Assembly: GCA_017534835.1 (NCBI GenBank)
Contig: JAFXVT010000042.1
Location: 1-64,000, forward strand
DNA: 64,000 bases
Source of the DNA: Ruminococcus sp.
GTDB taxonomy: Bacteria; Bacillota; Clostridia; Oscillospirales; Ruminococcaceae
Direction: 5' to 3'
Position numbers and translations under genes: made by a program. The notes under the pieces were generated by a model. That model was not told the DNA's origin. It made no database searches and saw only the letters and a program-made list of their open reading frames with translations. Below are positions 60,375-64,000 of this stretch, in pieces. How positions within the stretch are numbered: the stretch's first letter is position 1; the number at the start of each line of letters is the position of its first letter.

Positions 60375-60423
60375 TATAATAATGTATATAGACTGAATAG
60401 CCGGGAATATCCCGAATATACAT
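60375..60423 (+). promoter_or_regulatory. galK promoter -10 and nested leader dyad
   Basis: TATAAT at 60375-60380 with only a weak -35 (TAGATT at 60352). Downstream, ATGTATA (60382-60388) and TATACAT (60417-60423) enclose a second dyad, CGGGA-ATA-TCCCG (60402-60414). This nested symmetric structure in the leader could be an operator or an mRNA hairpin. The rest of the 60211-60374 intergenic stretch is AT-rich and shows nothing definite. Confidence 0.5.
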
Positions 60424-60442
60424 ACAGAAAGGAACAACGGCA

Positions 60443-61729
60443 ATGACGATACAGGAATTATGCGGCGCAATTTCAGGCGGAAGGCTCGATGACCGCTTCC
60501 GCGAGCTCTACGGCTTGACAGAGAGGGAGCTGCTGCGTCAGCGCGCGCGCTATCTCAACGCTGCCGAGCACTTTTCGCGGCTCTATCCCGAATGTGACGA
60601 TGTGCGCGTATTTTCGGCTCCGGGACGAACTGAGATAGGCGGCAACCATACCGACCACCAGCACGGCATCGTACTTGCTGCCGCTGTTGATCTCGATGCG
60701 ATAGCTCTTGTATATTTCACAGAGGACGGCTTCATCAGGATCAATTCTGAGGGGCATGAGCCGAATGAGATAGACCTTTCTGACCTCGAAGTGAGGGAGT
60801 CCGAGCGCGGTACGACAGATGCGCTCATCAGGGGCATTGCTGCCGGATTCGCCCGAAAAGGCGTGGAAATAGGGGGATTTTCAGCGTATATCACCTCTGA
60901 TGTGCTCATAGGCAGCGGTCTTTCATCGTCGGCTGCATTTGAAACTCTCATCGGTACTATCATCGACCTTCGCTACAACGAGGGCAGGGAGGGAGCTGTC
61001 GGGACCGCGAGGATAGGAAAGTTCGCCGAAAACCTCTATTTCGGCAAGGCGTGCGGACTTATGGACCAGACAGTCAGCGCTGTCGGCGGATTCGTCTCTA
61101 TTGATTTCAACTTCCCGGACGAGCCGGTGATAAAGCCGGTGAGCTTCGATTTCACCGGAGCCGGCTACAGCCTTTGCATAACCGATACGAAGGGCAGCCA
61201 CGCCGGACTCAGCGACGAGTATTCAACTATCCCGGCTGAGATGAAAACTGTCGCAGAGCAGCTCGGAGCCGAATATCTCCGCGACGCAGATGAGGACGAT
61301 TTTTACGCAGAGCTTCCGGAGCTCCGCAAAAGCTGCACTGACCGCGCTATCCTGCGCGCTGCACACTTCTTTGCGGACAGTGAGCGCGCATTGCTCGAAG
61401 CAGAGGCACTTTCCTGCGGTGACCTCGACGGATTTTTCCGCCTTGTGAACGAGTCGGGAGCTTCATCAGCGGAGCTTTTGCAGAATCTCTATCCTGCGAG
61501 CCGTCCGGAGAAGCAGGAGCTTCCGCTTGCGATAATGCTCAGCAAGCGTATCCTCGCCGGAAACGGAGCTGTGAGGGTCCACGGAGGCGGATTCGCCGGA
61601 ACGATACAGGCGTTCGTGCCGACATATCTCGCCGGAAGCTATGCAGAGGAAATGGACAGAGTATTCGGGCAGGGGAGCTGCCGGATACTTGCGGTGCGGT
61701 CTGTCGGGAGCACCGAGATCACGCTTTGA
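60443..61729 (+). CDS. galK: galactokinase
   Basis: 428 residues. GHMP kinase: APGRTEIGGNHTDHQHG (the galactokinase signature, with Asn where Glu is usual in GEHTDY), ATP loop IGSGLSSSAAFE, catalytic-region GKACGLMDQTVSAVGG, and the C-terminal GGGFAGTIQAF. About 40 N-terminal residues precede the signature, which is longer than E. coli GalK. It phosphorylates galactose at C1 for the Leloir pathway; galT and galE are not in the window. The related kinase activities (N-acetylgalactosamine, arabinose) cannot be excluded. SD aaagga. GH5 follows by 21 bases. Confidence 0.9.
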   Translation: MTIQELCGAISGGRLDDRFRELYGLTERELLRQRARYLNAAEHFSRLYPECDDVRVFSAPGRTEIGGNHTDHQHGIVLAAAVDLDAIALVYFTEDGFIRINSEGHEPNEIDLSDLEVRESERGTTDALIRGIAAGFARKGVEIGGFSAYITSDVLIGSGLSSSAAFETLIGTIIDLRYNEGREGAVGTARIGKFAENLYFGKACGLMDQTVSAVGGFVSIDFNFPDEPVIKPVSFDFTGAGYSLCITDTKGSHAGLSDEYSTIPAEMKTVAEQLGAEYLRDADEDDFYAELPELRKSCTDRAILRAAHFFADSERALLEAEALSCGDLDGFFRLVNESGASSAELLQNLYPASRPEKQELPLAIMLSKRILAGNGAVRVHGGGFAGTIQAFVPTYLAGSYAEEMDRVFGQGSCRILAVRSVGSTEITL

Positions 61730-61750
61730 TTTGAGAAATGAGGGAATAAG

Positions 61751-62920
61751 ATGATCAAGAGGATCTTATCAGCGGCTGCTGCGGCAGCGTCGCTCGGAGC
61801 TCTGCTTACGGGCTGCGGCGAAAAGGGCGGTACGGGTACCGCTGAGAAAAAGCAGGAAAATACTATGCGTGACATCTCCACAATGGAGGTCGTTGACGAA
61901 ATGGGCATCGGCATAAATCTCGGAAACACGTTCGAGTCCTGCGGAGACTGGATAGACGATTCGAGCGTGGCGAATTTCGAGAAGGCTTGGGGCAGTCCCG
62001 AGATAACGCCCGAGATGATCAAGGGCTACGCGGACGCAGGCTTCGGTGTACTGCGTGTTCCGGTAGCGTGGTCGAATATGATGGACCTCGACACCTTCGA
62101 CATCTCGCAGGAGTACATCGACCGCGTGAAGGAGGTCGTCGGCTGGGCGATAGACGACGATATGTACGTAATTATGAATATCCACTGGGACAGCGGCTGG
62201 TGGGAGGGCTTCCCGACCTCAAAGGAGCGCTGTATGACCAGATATACGAGGATATGGGAGCAGCTCTGCGACAACTTCGGTGAATTCGGCGACAAGCTGA
62301 TGTTCGAGTCCCTCAACGAGGAGGGCGGCTGGGACAGCCTGTGGAACCGGTACGGACAGGATGAAACGGGCAAATCCGATTCCTACGCGCTGCTCAATGA
62401 GATAAACCAGAAATTCGTTGACATCGTGCGCGATTCCGGCGGAAACAACGCTCAGCGTCACCTGCTTATAGCCGGCTACTGCACCGACGTTGACCTGACC
62501 TGCGATGAGCTGTTCGTTATGCCGGACGACCCTGCCGGACGCTGTGCAGTTTCCGTCCACTACTATACGCCCACGAATTTTTCGATAATCGACAAGGACG
62601 CTTCATGGGGCAAGGCGAAGACGGCGTGGGGCTCGCCTCGTGACTACAACGAGCTTGCGAAAAATATGGACAAGCTGAAAACGCGCTTCGTTGACAGCGG
62701 AGTGCCGGTCATAATCGGCGAATACGGCGCTGTTGCGACTGCGAACAAGACGCCGGAGCAGGTGCGCAAGTACAATATCGCGGTCTGCGAGGCTGCCTGT
62801 GAGAGAAAGCTTTGTCCCGTTCTGTGGGACATCACCGGCGTCTTTTATGACCGCTCGGAGTGCAGGTTCAAGGACGAGGATATGCTCGCCGGAATGCTTG
62901 CGGCAAATGACAAGACATAA
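61751..62920 (+). CDS. GH5 cellulase/glucanase lipoprotein
   Basis: 389 residues. Lipoprotein signal with lipobox LLTGC at about residue 22, so it should be tethered to the outer face of the membrane. GH5 catalytic (beta/alpha)8 domain: MGIGINLGNTFESCG, VLRVPVAWSNM, MNIHWDSGWWEGF, FESLNEEGGWD with the acid/base Glu, VHYYTPTNFS, and the nucleophile in PVIIGEYGAV. It resembles subfamily GH5_4-type endoglucanases (broad beta-glucan or xyloglucan), subfamily inferred. There is no dockerin or CBM, unlike the GH9 enzyme. It is cotranscribed with galK. Confidence 0.92.
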   Translation: MIKRILSAAAAAASLGALLTGCGEKGGTGTAEKKQENTMRDISTMEVVDEMGIGINLGNTFESCGDWIDDSSVANFEKAWGSPEITPEMIKGYADAGFGVLRVPVAWSNMMDLDTFDISQEYIDRVKEVVGWAIDDDMYVIMNIHWDSGWWEGFPTSKERCMTRYTRIWEQLCDNFGEFGDKLMFESLNEEGGWDSLWNRYGQDETGKSDSYALLNEINQKFVDIVRDSGGNNAQRHLLIAGYCTDVDLTCDELFVMPDDPAGRCAVSVHYYTPTNFSIIDKDASWGKAKTAWGSPRDYNELAKNMDKLKTRFVDSGVPVIIGEYGAVATANKTPEQVRKYNIAVCEAACERKLCPVLWDITGVFYDRSECRFKDEDMLAGMLAANDKT

Positions 62921-62973
62921 TATATGACATTTTTTGCAGCACTGAGCTGCTGACGTTGAAAGGAAGTGGAAAA

Positions 62974-64000
62974 ATGGAAGAGAACGAGGAGATAATGCGG
63001 CTTATACCGAAGCAGAAGAAGAGCTTCTGGAGACTCATTTTCAGCCGCGTGTTCCTGATATTTCTGCTCCTGATAGTACAGGTAGGCATACTTATCTCGA
63101 TCTATTTCCTGTTTACGGAATATCTGCCGGAGGCAAAGGTACTGCTGGTGCTTTTCTCTGTGCTGATGGTGTTCTACCTCTTCAACTGTGATATGGATCA
63201 GGCAGCGAAGCTGACGTGGCTGATGCTGATAATGCTGTTCCCTGTACCGGGTACTGTGCTGCTGTTCTTAACGCAGCGCGACGTTGGACATATCGCGATA
63301 AAGAAGCGTGTCATCAGCGCTATCTCGGAATCGAAGGAGATGCTCCCGCTTCACAGTGAGATACTCGAAGAGCCGGAGCTTATTGGTTCGGGTACGGATT
63401 CGCTCTTCCGGTTCATCAACCGCACAGGCTGCTTCCCGATATACAAGAACACGGAAGTGACGTATTTCCCGGTAGGCGAGAAGAAATTCACCGCGCTGAT
63501 ACGCGAGCTCGAAAAAGCCGAGCGCTTCATCTTTATGGAGTATTTCATCATCGACGAGGGCTATATGTGGGGAAAAGTTCTCGAGATACTCGCGAGAAAG
63601 GCTGAGCAGGGCGTGGACGTCCGCGTTATGTATGACGGGATGTGCGAAATATCGACTCTCACTCACGATTACCCGGAGCGCCTTGCAAAGCTCGGCATCA
63701 AGTGCAAGTCATTTGCCCCGATACTTCCCTTCCTCTCGACCTATTACAACTACCGCGATCACAGAAAGATCCTCGTCATTGACGGAAATGTCGCCTTCAA
63801 CGGCGGAGTCAACCTCGCGGACGAATACATCAATCGGCGTCCGCGGTTCGGACACTGGAAGGACTGCGCCGTTATGCTGCGCGGCGAGGCTGTCCGCAGC
63901 TTCACGCTGATGTTCCTTCAGATGTGGAACCTTTTCGAGGAGAAGCGCAGCTGGGACGACTGGCTGAGCGTGCCGTATTCCGATGATATACGATGCGGCG
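62974..64000 (+). CDS. cls: cardiolipin synthase (phospholipase D family), 3' partial
   Basis: 342 codons to the window edge; frame open. ATG at 62974 with aaaggaag SD. Two N-terminal transmembrane helices (FLIFLLLIVQVGILISIYFL and the region with WLMLIMLFPVPG). The first PLD motif is complete, RDHRKILVIDG (HxKxxxxD), followed by AFNGGVNLADEY. The second HKD motif would lie beyond the end. It makes cardiolipin from phosphatidylglycerol. EYFIIDEG and GVDVRVMYDG are typical Cls strands. It lies 53 bases after the GH5 gene with no terminator seen. Confidence 0.92.
   Translation, partial: MEENEEIMRLIPKQKKSFWRLIFSRVFLIFLLLIVQVGILISIYFLFTEYLPEAKVLLVLFSVLMVFYLFNCDMDQAAKLTWLMLIMLFPVPGTVLLFLTQRDVGHIAIKKRVISAISESKEMLPLHSEILEEPELIGSGTDSLFRFINRTGCFPIYKNTEVTYFPVGEKKFTALIRELEKAERFIFMEYFIIDEGYMWGKVLEILARKAEQGVDVRVMYDGMCEISTLTHDYPERLAKLGIKCKSFAPILPFLSTYYNYRDHRKILVIDGNVAFNGGVNLADEYINRRPRFGHWKDCAVMLRGEAVRSFTLMFLQMWNLFEEKRSWDDWLSVPYSDDIRCG

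Overview
This window looks like a chromosome segment of an anaerobic, cellulose-degrading Firmicute of the Ruminococcus type, nearest in character to the cellulosome-forming R. flavefaciens / R. champanellensis group. The basis is a GH9 cellulase ending in a type I dockerin, a lipoprotein GH5 glucanase, a GH130 mannoside phosphorylase, the Firmicute gene orders argS-DUF1934-ddl and ftsE-ftsX-M23 peptidase, and the endospore pair spoIIGA-sigE. The species assignment is an inference from gene content.

Layout. 1-1140: the end of a DUF262/DUF1524 (GmrSD-type) protein and a SIMPL protein. 1147-8927 (minus): one operon recJ-rel-MBL hydrolase-hemZ-rlmD. 9164-12630 (minus): spoIIGA-sigE, and deaD followed by an unannotated 35-residue membrane protein. 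12785-20718: metY behind a cluster of CCTA/TAGG half-sites, an ECF S component, an S1-domain protein (minus), then a housekeeping run DUF951-prfA-tsaC-coaE-aminopeptidase. 20719-24858: a disturbed stretch with REP-like repeats, an aldo/keto reductase, a GNAT, a truncated peroxiredoxin, a GMP synthetase lacking its amidotransferase domain, and a 98-bp tandem array. 24859-30241: a c-di-GMP enzyme, a tocopherol-cyclase-like protein, and an XRE-cupin regulator with an acyl-CoA synthetase.

30600-36070 holds the most unusual locus: a two-gene cassette of a membrane TIR protein with a large beta-propeller-like exterior, and a 2-TM protein with tandem RCK/TrkA-N-like folds and a C-terminal RyR domain. 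Related intergenic repeats lie in the same orientation on both sides. A TIR enzyme can make cyclic ADP-ribose-type signals, and RyR domains are predicted nucleotide-ligand binders on channels, so this could be a TIR-signal-to-ion-channel immune or stress system. That is a hypothesis.

36185-49592: rnpB, cobA, a YerC-type regulator, the GH9 cellulase, a membrane-anchored MutS-type ATPase leading into a response regulator-ABC-histidine kinase cluster, an ABC exporter, and nifS-iscU. The nifS promoter carries a motif matching the one over the metY promoter. 49644-58789 (minus): S41 protease, M23 hydrolase, ftsX, ftsE, a CdaR/PucR regulator, argS, DUF1934 and a ddl homologue with two altered metal ligands. 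59100-64000: GH130, then divergently galK-GH5-cardiolipin synthase (runs off the end), a sugar-use and envelope group.

Most genes have clear Shine-Dalgarno sites, and many have near-consensus sigma-A promoters with 17-bp spacing. I saw no tRNA, CRISPR array, intact insertion sequence or prophage.
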